DNA from: Exophiala sp. HKRS030
Taxonomy: Eukaryota > Ascomycota > Eurotiomycetes > Chaetothyriales > Herpotrichiellaceae
Direction of reading: 5' to 3'
Assembly (NCBI GenBank): GCA_023897205.1
Contig: JAHWDD010000006.1
Coordinates: 3,782,001-3,846,000 of the forward strand
DNA length: 64,000 nucleotides
Shown: positions 1 through 11,100 of the stretch, one piece after another
Numbering within the stretch: position 1 is the stretch's first letter
Layout of the letters: the number at the start of each line of letters is the position of its first letter
Notes under the pieces: generated by a model
The model's input: only the letters and a program-made list of their open reading frames with translations
Told to the model about the DNA's origin: nothing
Database searches by the model: none
Position numbers and translations under genes: made by a program

Positions 1-1003
1 TTACACATCCCGAATTCGGCATATAGCTCGTCATGCACTCTATCTCACTGGCACTCCGTCCGGAGTCGTGGGAGGATGAAGGACAATGTTCGACTGACGA
101 CAAAAGCTCTTGCCTCGACTGACCAATGAGTTTCGTTTGACTAGAGTGGCAAGGATCCCAGGTCCCCGACGCGCGCCGTTCATGACCTACTAACTTATGT
201 AGGTGTCAAAACACGAGGCCAGTGGTTGACCAATTTCTTCTTTTGGGCATAGGCCGACTGAATCACATCCTGGGCAAACAATGTGTGTACTTGGTACGCC
301 GTAGTAGTCATCATCATCATTATTATCTTCGTGAAGAGCAGCCGCGAGTCATGGATCCACTTGAGGCGTCAGTGGCATGACATGGGACATTGATTTATTT
401 TGTTGAATTGAGGGTGTGGCACCAGATCTCCGATTCACAGGAAAGTCGTTGGATCTTTGTAGGGCATACACTTGTGCGATAGATGGGTGTACCACATGCC
501 AACCGAGATAGAATTATCATCGTATACTTTGTGGGTAAGGCAAGGGGATCGCACAGCCTTGGCTCACGTACTAGGGAATTTAGAAGTTGCGGATTTCAAC
601 CCGGACAGACGAACACGAGGGTGGTGGGGGATCACACAAGCGATCATCGATTCATTCGAGATTGTCTTTCAGAGTTTGGTTTGCCAACTACTACTCGTCT
701 GGAGGTTAGTGCGGATGAGTCAATCCACATCTAATACCCGAACATGAACATGTGTCGGTGACTTGGACACTTTTCGGTGGGAGGCCCAAGGACAAGGGTA
801 GTTAATGGCTCTGATGAGGTTCTGAGCTTGCGACAGGGGCTTGGATCGGTGATTCTGTGTGGAGATTCAGATTCAAATCAGGAAGAATTTAAAATGGTTG
901 TGATTCGATGGTGAGACTCAGAAGTAAGTCGGAAAACATCCGAAAAGTATATCTCCCTCTGTTCCTTGATCATTTGGCCTGCAGCTATATTTCTTCCTGA
1001 GCT
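1..1003. other. Intergenic, left edge
   Basis: No gene could be supported. Two overlapping open frames at about 472-747 lack an ATG-based coding pattern and resemble nothing I know. The right end is the 3' flank of the glyoxalase gene, which is read leftwards. A short ATC/ATT trinucleotide tract lies near 309-328. Confidence 0.6.
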
Positions 1004-2190
1004 TTACCAGTCTGTGGTCTTCTTCAGCTTTTCGTTCTGAATCACTTCGATCCAGTACTCGTCAGGATCCAAGACGAATGCGACATTCTTCATTCTCCCA
1101 TCTGTCAATCGTTTTTTCCAGTTGACCTTCTTGTCCTCCAGGAAAGCACATGCCTTGTCGAGATCATCCACAGACACGCAAATATGTCCGAATCCTTGTG
1201 GTTGATCGTTTCCATTGTGGTAGACCTTGCCTTCCTCCTTTTCAGTGCCATGATTCCAGGTCAACTCGAGGATTCCTTCTTTCTTTGCCAAAGGATTGAC
1301 TCCGTTGACAGTGTCATTCTCTGAAGGTTTGCCATAGTCTCCAGGGTAGCCTAGGAAGAATAATGTAAAGCCTGCCTCTTTCTGTTCTGACGTCCGCATC
1401 AATGTCATGCCGAAGACCTCTTGGTAAAACTTCAGACTTTTCTCAGCGTCCTTAACACGGATCATGCTATGGTTTGATCTGTAGGATGATGTGTCCGTGG
1501 TGGAGATATCCTTGGTGTCGTCCAGAGATTTCTGCCCGATAATCTCGACCCAATAGCCATCGGGATCAAGAGCAAAGGCGATATGCTTCATTCGCCCATC
1601 GGTGAGCTTCTTCTGAAACTTGTAACCCGCATCCTCAATCCTTTGGCAGGCAGCTTGAATATTGTCGACACTGATACAGATATGGCCAAACCCTTTGTGA
1701 GGCTCTTTGTTGCCATTGTTGATGGTGTATGAGTCATCCGATTCAGTGCCGTAATTGTGAGTTAGTTCAATGACACCTTCACGGTCTGTCCAGTGATTGC
1801 CTGTCGATGCAGATGATGGACCATCGTATGCTGCCAGATGGTTTTGATTAGCTTGGTTCGATGTATGTACAACATTTGGCACCATTAGCACCATTGGCCC
1901 CCCTTACCTAAGAAGTAGAGGTCGAATTTGGCTTCTGGCTGTTCAATCTTGTTGATGAGACTGTATCCCAAGAGCTTGTAGTAGTCGACGGATTTGTTGG
2001 GATCCTTGACCCGCAACATGGTATGGTTGAACTTCCATTTTGATTGATCGGTCATGGTGGCGTATGACTTTTGTCTCTGTGACGACTGAGAAAGTGGGGG
2101 AGAGGGTGAGGGTGTGGTTTTGGCCTGGAATTGTTGTGCAAGCTGTTGCAATCTTGGCCTCGTCTTGACGGAGAGGCGAGAAGCGAGCAT
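1004..2190 (-). CDS. GLO1: Lactoylglutathione lyase (glyoxalase I), two-domain form
   Basis: Glyoxalase I isomerises the methylglyoxal-glutathione hemithioacetal to S-lactoylglutathione. Two exons, 2190-1908 and 1830-1004, are joined across a 77-bp GT...AG intron. This restores the FLAYDGP stretch and gives 369 residues. Two tandem glyoxalase folds are present. Each keeps the His/Glu metal ligand set: [27 protein letters not shown] and YWVEIIG in the first half; [27 protein letters not shown] and YWIEVIQ in the second. Both active sites therefore look competent. The first ATG adds 45 residues rich in Arg, Lys, Ser and Gln with no acidic residue before a second ATG at 2055 (MTDQSKWKF), where cytosolic homologues begin. 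That suggests a mitochondrial presequence and possibly two products from one gene. It is divergent from the transhydrogenase gene. Confidence 0.95.
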
Positions 2191-3035
2191 GAATCTGGGG
2201 TTTACCTAGATGATGCTGTTCACATGAGCAAGTGCTTGGCAAGGGCTTTTTGATGATACAAGGTGAACAAAGGAGTGACATACCCTCAGGATAGCTTGTT
2301 GGAAATATCGTCATCGTGATGATTGTCAGATGGTAAGCGACGATGATGTTTGGATGACGGACTTCTTCCCCTCACTTGAAGGGAAACCTTCAATGCCTTG
2401 AACAGCTTTAGCCTCCAAGGCCTCGATGGGTGTCCTTGCTAGGTGCTCACTTGGGCCGTTAAGCATGCCTAGTTGGCTTTGAGGTGCCTCGGGTGCCTAA
2501 CCCACGCCCTAGAAAGCTTCTGGACATGTCCGCTGGGCTCTCTCGAGCTACCTATTAGTTACCAGCACCTCTGCCCCTCTCGGAAGCGGAAATCTTCAAC
2601 ACGTTTCCGTTTATGGCTATTCCGGTGGAAGTTCCGCCTGCCCTCCAATCCGCCTCGTCGACCTGTAGAACAACGACAAACATCCAAGACCCTCGACATT
2701 CCCCCGCCAAAACATCGACTTCCTCGGCACGGGAGCGTCCAACTGCGGTGAGATGAGAGTTCCAAGCTCAATCTTCTTCTCCACACTGCCCTCTGCCCGT
2801 CGGCTGTCACCCGTATGCCCTCGTCGTACGGGGGTTACAACTCCTGATCTTTTCATTCTGGCATAAATTCCGGTGAACAGTCCTAGAAACGTCGGCGTTT
2901 TGACGGGCATGATATATGTAAGGTCACTTTCAACATTTGTGTTATTATTGTGAACAGACCTCTCGTACCTACTCTCCTCGCTCTCTGTCCATCACCGCCT
3001 CTGGCCCTTTGGCCTCCCAGTTCTCAATCGCCGCC
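2191..3035. other. Divergent promoter region, glyoxalase I / transhydrogenase
   Basis: 845 bp between two divergent genes, holding both 5' leaders. The open frames on either strand here are short and start at non-ATG codons, so I treat them as noise. No obvious TATA box or repeat was seen. Confidence 0.6.
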
Positions 3036-4516
3036 ATGTCTTTCTCACCCGCAATTCGAGTCGCCAGATCAGCCGCCCAGAGATCTACCTCTCTGCTCAG
3101 TGCAATCCAATACGGCCATCCTCCAAATTGCCCTTGCCATGCCAACCCTAATCATCATCATGCTCCCTCGGTCTTTGGAGAGGCCAGAAGACGGATGGCA
3201 ACACCAATTGATCATTCCCGAACCAAGGACTATGCCTTTGAGATGGCTGCCAGTTCCATCAGGTTTGGCCCTGGCTCTACCAAAGAGGTGGGAATGGATT
3301 TCAAGAATATGGGTGCCAAGCGGGTCATTGTTGTGACGGATGCCAATGTATCAAAGCTGAATGCCATGAAGCAGGTCATCGAGGGCTTGAACAAAGAGGG
3401 TATCGAATTCACAGTCTACGACAAGTGCCGAGTTGAGCCCAAGGACAGCTCTGTCAAAGATGCCATTGCCTTTGCCAAGCCATACCAACCAGATGCATTC
3501 CTTGCCGTTGGAGGTGGCTCGGTCATTGATACTGCCAAGTTAATGAACCTTTACACCGTCTTTCCCGACGCCGACTTCCTCGACTTTGTCAATGCCCTCT
3601 CGGAAAGGGTCTACCCATCACCAAGCCTCTTCTACCTCTCGTGGCAGTGCCAACCACTGCCGGTACGGGCTCGGAGACCACGGGCACAGCCATCTTTGAT
3701 CTGGTGGAGAAACGAGCAAAGACTGGAATTGCCCATCGTAATTTGAAACCAACCTTGGGAATATGTGATCCTCTCAACACTCGCACTATGCCTTCAGCTG
3801 TCCATGCTTCATCAGGACTTGATGTTTTGTGTCATTCTCTCGAGTCGTGGACCGCTATTCCATACTACGAGAGATCACCGCGACCAACCAACCCCATCAA
3901 CCGGCCAGCCTATCAGGGCGCAAACCCCATCTCCGACATCTTCTCGCTGCAAGCATTGAGGTCGACGGTCAAGTATCTCCCGCGGGCTGCCAAAGATCCG
4001 GACGATTTCGAGGCGCAGAGCCAAATGTTGCTGGCCGCCACATTGGCTGGTGTTGGCTTTGGAAATGCTGGTGTCCATCTGTGTCATGGCATGAGTTATC
4101 CTATAAGCGGGCAGAATCCGGGGTACAAACATGCAGGATACGTTGGAGACAGCCCTATTATCCCTCACGGAGTTAGTGTGGCAGTAACCGCTCCAGCGGT
4201 TTTCAAATTCACGGCACCAAGTAACCCAGATCGACATCTTGCCGCTGCCGAAGCCTTTGGTGTAGACATTTCAAATGTCAAGAAGGAGAGTGCGGGAGAG
4301 GTCTTGAGTGAGGCATTGGCCGAGTTCTTGGTTGGTCTGGGTGATCAGCCTCGAGGTCTCAAGCCTTTGGGATTCACCAAGGAGAGTATCGATGACTTGG
4401 TCGAAGGCACGTTACCCCAAAAGCGGGTGTTGATGCTTGCTCCCAGCTTGAGCGAAGAAATCAACGAGGAACGGGAACAATTACGAACATTATTTGAGGA
4501 AGCTCTGGAATACTGA
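3036..4516 (+). CDS. Hydroxyacid-oxoacid transhydrogenase (iron-type ADH family), frameshifted in this sequence
   Basis: Member of the iron-containing alcohol dehydrogenase family, ADHFE1/HOT branch, which couples 4-hydroxybutyrate oxidation to 2-oxoglutarate reduction in mitochondria. The Arg/Ser-rich N-terminus (MSFSPAIRVARSAAQ) suits a mitochondrial presequence and is followed by an unusual Cys/His-rich HPPNCPCHANPNHHH stretch. The GGGSVIDTAK nucleotide motif is present. The metal ligands are Asp263 and His267 (LDVLCHSLESW), His351 (VHLCHGMSY) and His378 (IPHGVSV). The reading frame breaks after Asn186, at the CCC run 3595-3597. One extra C would read NAPLGKGLPITKP and continue to the stop, giving 493 residues (1481+1 nt is divisible by 3). 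No intron can explain the shift. As written, the protein stops at 3746. I consider this a likely sequence error rather than a dead gene. Confidence 0.9.
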
Positions 4517-5075
4517 ATATGATGTTGTAAAAGGATACAGGTTGAATCCTGTTATCCTGGGATTGTGCTACTTGTCGTTTGCAACACTCTGTGATGTCGG
4601 TGCCGCGCGCTGCAACTTTCTCCGTGTTCCCCAGATTGGCGAAATCGTGGGGTGGAGGGGGTGGGATTGGCCGATGGGGCTTTGGGAAAATTGATGTCAT
4701 GAAATACTTGCATTTGTGCGATGTCGGCCTCGTTCGCCCACTCAGCAATTTGTATCCCCCACATTTCTAGCTGAACAAATCCCTCTGGATGTACCACCAT
4801 CAAATTCTAGCACAAGCATTGGGCAATAGGCAGAGATGGGAAAAGGCTAAATTGATCTTCTGTTCTTGACACATCCCTCGCGCACAACTCGAACCACATG
4901 CATGCCAAATGCCTAATAATAAGAAAAGTTGATCTAAAATTCTCAAGTCGTTCTTACCGGGCATATTTTTCTTCTTCTTGCAAGCCTTCGATCGTCCCTT
5001 CATCCTCTCAGAGCCTCGAAAAGCCAAGGTTTGTAAACTTTTACTCACTACCAGCATACTAGGTCTTTTGCCAGA
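4517..5075. other. Intergenic, transhydrogenase 3' end and PGDH promoter
   Basis: 559 bp between two genes in the same direction. No further gene is visible. The last 100 bp contain a pyrimidine-rich leader with TTCTTCTTG near 4970-4980, as is common before fungal start codons. Confidence 0.6.
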
Positions 5076-6925
5076 ATGGCTTCGACAAACGGCAACACAG
5101 TACGTCCCAAAGTCCTCTGCCCGGAGAAACTGTCTCCAGACGGCTTGGCTCTCCTCCGTCAAACATTGGACGTCGACGAGAAGCAAGGTCTGTCTGCAGA
5201 AGACTTGATCCAGTTAATCCCAGAATACGAGGCTCTCCTTGTCCGCTCAGAGACCAAGGTCACAGCTGCTCTACTCAATGCCGCTAAGAAGCTCAAGGTG
5301 GTCGCTCGAGCAGGTGTCGGTGTCGACAACGTCGATGTCCCCGCTGCTACCAAGTTGGGCATCATCGTGGTCAACAGCCCCAGTGGAAATATTCAGGCTG
5401 CCGCTGAACACACCATTGCCTTGTTGATGAGCATGGCGAGGAATATCCCGGATGCATGTGCCAGTGTCAAGGCCGGAAAGTGGGAGAGAAGCCGTCTTGT
5501 CGGCGTCGAGGTCAAGGGCAAGATTTTGGGAATTATTGGTCTTGGGAAAGGTATACTCGCCTTCCTTAAATTGATCTTTCTGTGCTGACGAGATTGTGTC
5601 TAGTCGGATTAATCGTCGCTCGAATGGCTCGTGGCTTGGGTATGAATGTAATAGCATCAGATCCCTATGCTTCGCAATCTGTGGCATCTGCTGCCAATGT
5701 CGAGCTGGTCGAGTCCCTGTCAGAACTGCTCCCCCGTGTTGACTTTCTCACCATTCATACTCCCATGCTCGCGTCTACGAGAGGCATGCTGTCCATGGCC
5801 GAATTGAATTCTATGAAAAAAGGTGCTCGTATCCTCAATGTTGCCAGAGGCGGCATCATCGATGAGGAAGCTCTACTTGCCGCTCTGGAATCAGGCCAAA
5901 TAGCGGGAGCCGCGATCGATGTTTTCACTAGTGAACCGCCGACCAAGAATGTCGATTCACACGCCAACAGGTTAGTCCAGCATCCAAGGTGTATAGCAAC
6001 GCCTCACTTGGGAGCTTCAACGGTAGAAGCCCAGGAGAACGTATCTATCGATGTATGTGAACAAGTTTTGCAGATCTTGGCGGGTGATCTCCCACGCAGC
6101 GCCGTCAATGCCCCGATCATCTTGCCAGCTGAATACATCAAGCTCCAACCCTTTGTCCGACTCGTTGAGAAGATGGGTTCCTTGTACACCCAACATTTCA
6201 CATCCCCGACGCACCCTATTCAACGCAACATGAACACCTTCGATCTGATCTACGAAGGAGAAATCGCACAGATGACCAGTACAAAACCGCTGTTCGCAGC
6301 TCTGATCAAAGGTCTCATCTCGCCGATATCAGACTCCGAGGGCTTCAACATCAACATCGTGAATGCCGAAATGGTCGCCAAAGAAAGAGGCGTCTTCGTC
6401 AATGAGCAAAAATCCCGTGATCCGACAAACCAAGCTTATAACAGCATGGTGACACTCATTGCCCGCGCCCCAAGTCGTGCACCATCGCTTAACCGTCATC
6501 ACTCGGAAGCCTTGATCTCATCCGACGGTGACCGTGAGGTCAGCAAGCAGCACATCATATCCGGCTACTGCAGCGACAGCAACCCGATCATCTCACGGGT
6601 CGGGCAATTCGCGACGTCATTTGTGCCCGAAGGCTCTCTTCTCATCTGCCACAACTACGATTCACCAGGTAAGATCGGCGTGGTGGGAAGCATTCTCGGT
6701 AGAGAAGGTGTCAACATCAATTTCATGAGTGTTGCGCCCGCCACATATTCGGCATCCTTGACGAGTAAGAAGAAGGTTGATGGCGAGGCTCCTGCTAATG
6801 GATCCAGCAAGGGCACAAACGAGGCTTTGATGATTTTGGGTGTGGATGGAGAGATTGGCGAGAATGTCAAGAAGGAGTTGATTAAAGCTCAAGGTGTGCT
6901 AAGTGTGAGTGCCATTGTTCTTTAG
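5076..6925 (+). CDS. SER3: D-3-phosphoglycerate dehydrogenase
   Basis: First step of serine biosynthesis: 3-phosphoglycerate plus NAD to 3-phosphohydroxypyruvate. Two exons, 5076-5550 and 5604-6925, flank a 53-bp intron (GTATAC...TCTAG, branch TGCTGAC). The splice rebuilds the NAD-binding motif GIIGLGKVGL. The product has 598 residues. Order: N-terminal substrate domain with RAGVGVDNVD; Rossmann domain; active-site Arg in NVARGGIIDEEAL; catalytic His in TPHLGASTVEAQ; an allosteric substrate-binding segment; and a C-terminal ACT domain (GKIGVVGSILGREGVNINFMSV) that usually senses serine. The ACT domain carries a charged insertion (TSKKKVDGEAPANGSSKG). This is the long, feedback-regulated type of PGDH. 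The ATG at 5076 is the first in frame and matches the family start. Confidence 0.96.
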
Positions 6926-8114
6926 AATGGGCAAGATGAGGCGTAAGTGCGTCGATCAGAATACGTGGTCTTCAACCATTGTGTCGGAAGGATTCAAAGA
7001 GCATGAGAAAGTGCTTCGATAAAAATCGCGGTTTACAAAAAAGCTCAGGGTGAGGCCGTTCAACATCGCCATAAGAACAAAAGGTTTATTTTTCTTAGAA
7101 GTCCTATTGACCTTGACAATGGAAATTTTTGATAAACTAAAAAGGTCGTGGTCAAGCATAGGATGTCCCAAAATGAACACCTTTCCCATCGACTGCTCGT
7201 TAAAGGTCTAGCTTAAGCTTCTCGCCTGATCCTGCTCGTTTATCGGCGAGGCTATCCTGACAACCCGACTCAAAGAGGGAACTAACTAGCCCAGTGGGTC
7301 GCCCCCGAAATCACCCTAGCAGTCCTCTCCTCAATCACGGATGCGTCTCAGATATTAAATGCTTTGAGGATTCCTATCTTTGCAACGCCCAGCGGGTAGG
7401 AACGCGACTTTCTTCAAGCCTCAGCACAGACGCAGCTCGCATCCGTTAACTGGAAGATGCACTACGACCTTCTTAAGCTTTGGTCCACTGCAACCCCTCT
7501 GCTGGATACTCAGGAGCGAACGACGGAATATCGCAGAGGTCAGTAGGGTGGTGACTTTGCATTTGAGTCAAAGAGACCAGGACAGCGACGCGTGGCAAAT
7601 CCTAATGCATGCTAGGCGTTATAAGAGCGCGTAGGAAAGCCCGTGCTTGAGCCAGCCTCGTGTGCTGTGGGCAATACAGAGTTGACCACAAGGTCATTGT
7701 GGTCATTGTGGCCAACTCTCTGAGGGGTTGAGATTCTAAGGAGCACCGCAATCACGTGATTGTAACACTAACCCGAAATGGTACTCTATTTACATCTCGT
7801 CTTGGCAGCTCCAACTGATGCATCACACTCACTAGCCTGCGGTTGTCAACTCGGCCTTGTTGTTGCACAGACTCCGAGTCCACCAGAGTTCGAGGAAAAT
7901 CACTTCTTCTAGAATTCGAATTGGCTTGACTGATCAACAATCCAAGTGTCAACCTATAGCCACGCAGATTTGCGAATTCCCTTCGTTTCGACCATCTTTT
8001 ATTTTCTCCGACAAGGACATTGATCACTGGGCTCCTCGATCAATGCTTCGAGATTCGCCTATCGCGCGACGCGCATCGACCTGATCACGATAATACACTC
8101 TTTTCCAAAGCAAA
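6926..8114. other. Intergenic, PGDH 3' end and Cyk3 promoter
   Basis: 1.19 kb without a supportable gene. It holds an imperfect inverted repeat at 7681-7716 (11-bp arms GTTGACCACAA / TTGTGGCCAAC, one mismatch, around a duplicated GGTCATTGT) and a perfect palindrome at 7749-7762. An 84-codon open frame at 7380-7634 shows no coding character. Confidence 0.6.
7749..7762. promoter_or_regulatory. Perfect palindrome containing TCACGTGA
   Basis: CAATCACGTGATTG is its own reverse complement. The core TCACGTGA is the classic bHLH/CDEI-type (Cbf1-like) site. It lies about 350 bp upstream of the Cyk3 start codon. Function is inferred from the motif only. Confidence 0.4.
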
Positions 8115-11100
8115 ATGTCCTCTGGACTCCCTACGAGATTCCCCTGCTGGTGTCGTGCCGTCTATTCTTGGGGCGGTGAGACCGACAAAGATCTAGGCTT
8201 CATTGAAGGTGATCTGATAGAATGTCTCAACGCCGGAGATGGATCTTGGTGGATGGGTCGCCTTCGCAGAGACAGAAGAATGATGGGACTCTTCCCCTCC
8301 AATTTTGTCACCGTGCTCGACGAGAGCTTCGTTCCTACTAGTCGCTCCGTCAGCCCCCTGCCAGATATCCACAAGAGTGACAGTGCAAGAAAGAATTCAC
8401 CGGCCCAAATACAAGAGAAGAAAGAATTAGCCAAATCACGGCGACCATTTCAAGGATACAAATCTGCGAAAACACCTACTGGTGCGGAAACAGAAAAGGC
8501 ACGCGCACAACCAACTTCAAAGCATCCGCAGTCACGACAGGTACATGATCCCCGAAATCCACCCTCAACCGTCTTATGGCAGCAAAGACCAGTATCTAGA
8601 GGCCCATCGAGGTCTCCATCCCCCTTACCCCATCACGAGATAGGATCTTCACCACCTCCACCACCACCTCCGCACCGAGTGTTAGGCGGTCAGAATGGCC
8701 ACCTGAGCAGAGCGCCATCTCCGTTACCGCTTGATATGAACGATCGATACCAGTCATTTTCTCGAACTCCATCTCCTGCACCTCCATCCATGAACGGACA
8801 TACACCTCCCATGATCCGAAATGCCATGGACGATGTGATGTCTTCCCTTGGAAACATGACTTTGGACCGGCAAGATTCATTGAAACAGCCAGACCCAGAA
8901 TACCCTCTTTGGTCACCAGAAGCCTTCGACGATTTCCGACGCCCGCAACAACAGATCATCAACCGCCCACTTACTTCCCTTGGACTTGAACGAGATGGCA
9001 GTCACTATTCTCAGGATCGAATCAGCTATTCAAGTCGGCATAATAGTCCTGATCGCGGGCAGGATCAACCACCGCAAATCGAGACCTATGTCCAGCGGAT
9101 GGAAAGTCGGTTACGCAAGATGCAGCAGATGCGTGATGGTACGGGCCCGGACAGTCAGGATATTGACGCACCGATGCCTCCACCAAAGAACCCTGGATGG
9201 TCCTCAAGGCCTAAATCCGCCATGATGTCGCGGAGATTGTCTATGCGCAAGCAGAAATCTACAAATGAATTGAGAGGAGACAATCTAGGTCGGACCTACA
9301 CTACGAAGACAAATTCTACGAGCTCAAGCAGCGGCGCGCAGAGTGTAGCTACAAACATGTCACACCAATCAAGCAGAACCAGTCAAAGTATCATGAGTGA
9401 TTTTTCTGCTGGTGCTTTCAGTGCGACCAGTGCGGGTAGTCTCAATCGCAAAAGAATGGGATATGAACGTGACAGAGTCGCCAGACCAATGACGAGCGCG
9501 GGCAACCGCACAGAACAATGGGCTCAGCCGGAGCTTCGCCCGAAGACTCCAACATCGAACTATTCATTTCATTCGAATCTCGATTCGAGGCAAGGAGCCA
9601 GGTCTGCTGTGGGTTGGGACGATACTCACAGGAGTACTCACGGCGGCCTGGGTGGCTTCACCACGCCCAAAGCGAAAAAACCCGGCTTTCTAAAGAAGCT
9701 CCTCGACAGCGCCAAAACTGGTGCCGCGAGTGCCAGAAGCACCATCTCAGCAAGTCAGAGCGGAAGCACTGCCGGTTCGCCTACGAAATTCACGGGTATC
9801 GCTGGAGGCACAGCGTTCAATGCCCCAGCTCGAAGCTCAACATCGAATGCAGGCTTTGGCAGGGAAGCCGCCAAGGAAATGGGGCTAATCAGCGGTGCAG
9901 CAAGCGAATACATTCTCACGAGAAGGGACATTAATCGTTCCAACACTCCTGGACCTTCAGAGCGACAGGAGCGGGCTGATCGATGCCATATGCTCGATCA
10001 ACCGGTGATCCTTCCGGTGGAAGAGCTTTACGAAAATCACCAAGGCGATGAGGACGGAAATGGGCAACCCGTCTACGAACCGTTTCAACTAAGCAATCCT
10101 AGCTTCAGCCAGGTGGACAAAGCAGCTAGATTTCTTGCAACTCCTCCAAGCAGCGTCACGGCTGCGACATTGGCAAGTGGGCATATCTGTCGACCACATC
10201 GAACTGTTGTCCAAAGACTTCGAGCGATCTTCATCTGGTGTGCCGAACGGATCAATTGGGAGGAAGATCACGTCTTTGACAGTTTCAGACACAATCAATC
10301 GATAGATACGCGAAAGGTGATCCAAACCAAGCGAGGCACCAGTGAAGAGATCTCAGCATTGATCGTCGAAATGTGCACTGCAATCGGAGTCCATGCCGAG
10401 ATGGTTCAAGGATATCTCAAAACGCCTGGTGAAGACCTTGACCTGGATGCCCTATCGAGGGCGAATCATTTCTGGAACGCCATCCTAGTCGATGGAGAGT
10501 GGAGAATGCTGGACGCCAGTCTCGCTAGCCCGACCAACCCCAAACGACTATTGTACTCTAGTGTCAGCAGCACTATAGCGGAAGCATGGTATTTCTTGAC
10601 TCGTCCTAGTGAGTTCTGCTGGACTCATGTGCCGCTGGACGAATCTCACCAGCACATGATCTCGACTGTCAGCCCAGACGTTCTGCTCAGTCTTCCTGGA
10701 AGTTGCCCGCCTTTCTTCAGGCAAGGTCTGTCGATTCATGCCTACGACACGAGTATTCTCCGTCTGGAGGGGCTTGAAATGTGCACAATCAGCGTCAATG
10801 TTCCTGCAGACATAGAAGTTGTCGCAGAAGTTGAGGCAAGCAAATATCTCCGTGACATGGATGGGGACGTATACGAGGACGCCGAGAATGTCACCAAGAA
10901 GAGGGCTTTGGCACAAGCGAGTTGGTACCGGACCGTACCAAACACTGAGATCATGCAGAAGCGCTATGTCATCAAAGCGATCCTCCCGGGAGATGAAGGA
11001 AGAGCAACACTGAAGGTGTATGCTGGCAAGAAGGGGCTGATGCTCAGTTCCCGCGACATTCCGCATCCTTTGGCATTTGCCCTGCCATTGTATCATTCGG

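Noticed and set aside
472..747. Two overlapping open frames near the left edge
   Set aside because: Short, overlapping in different frames, no motif and no family resemblance; chance frames are expected at this length.
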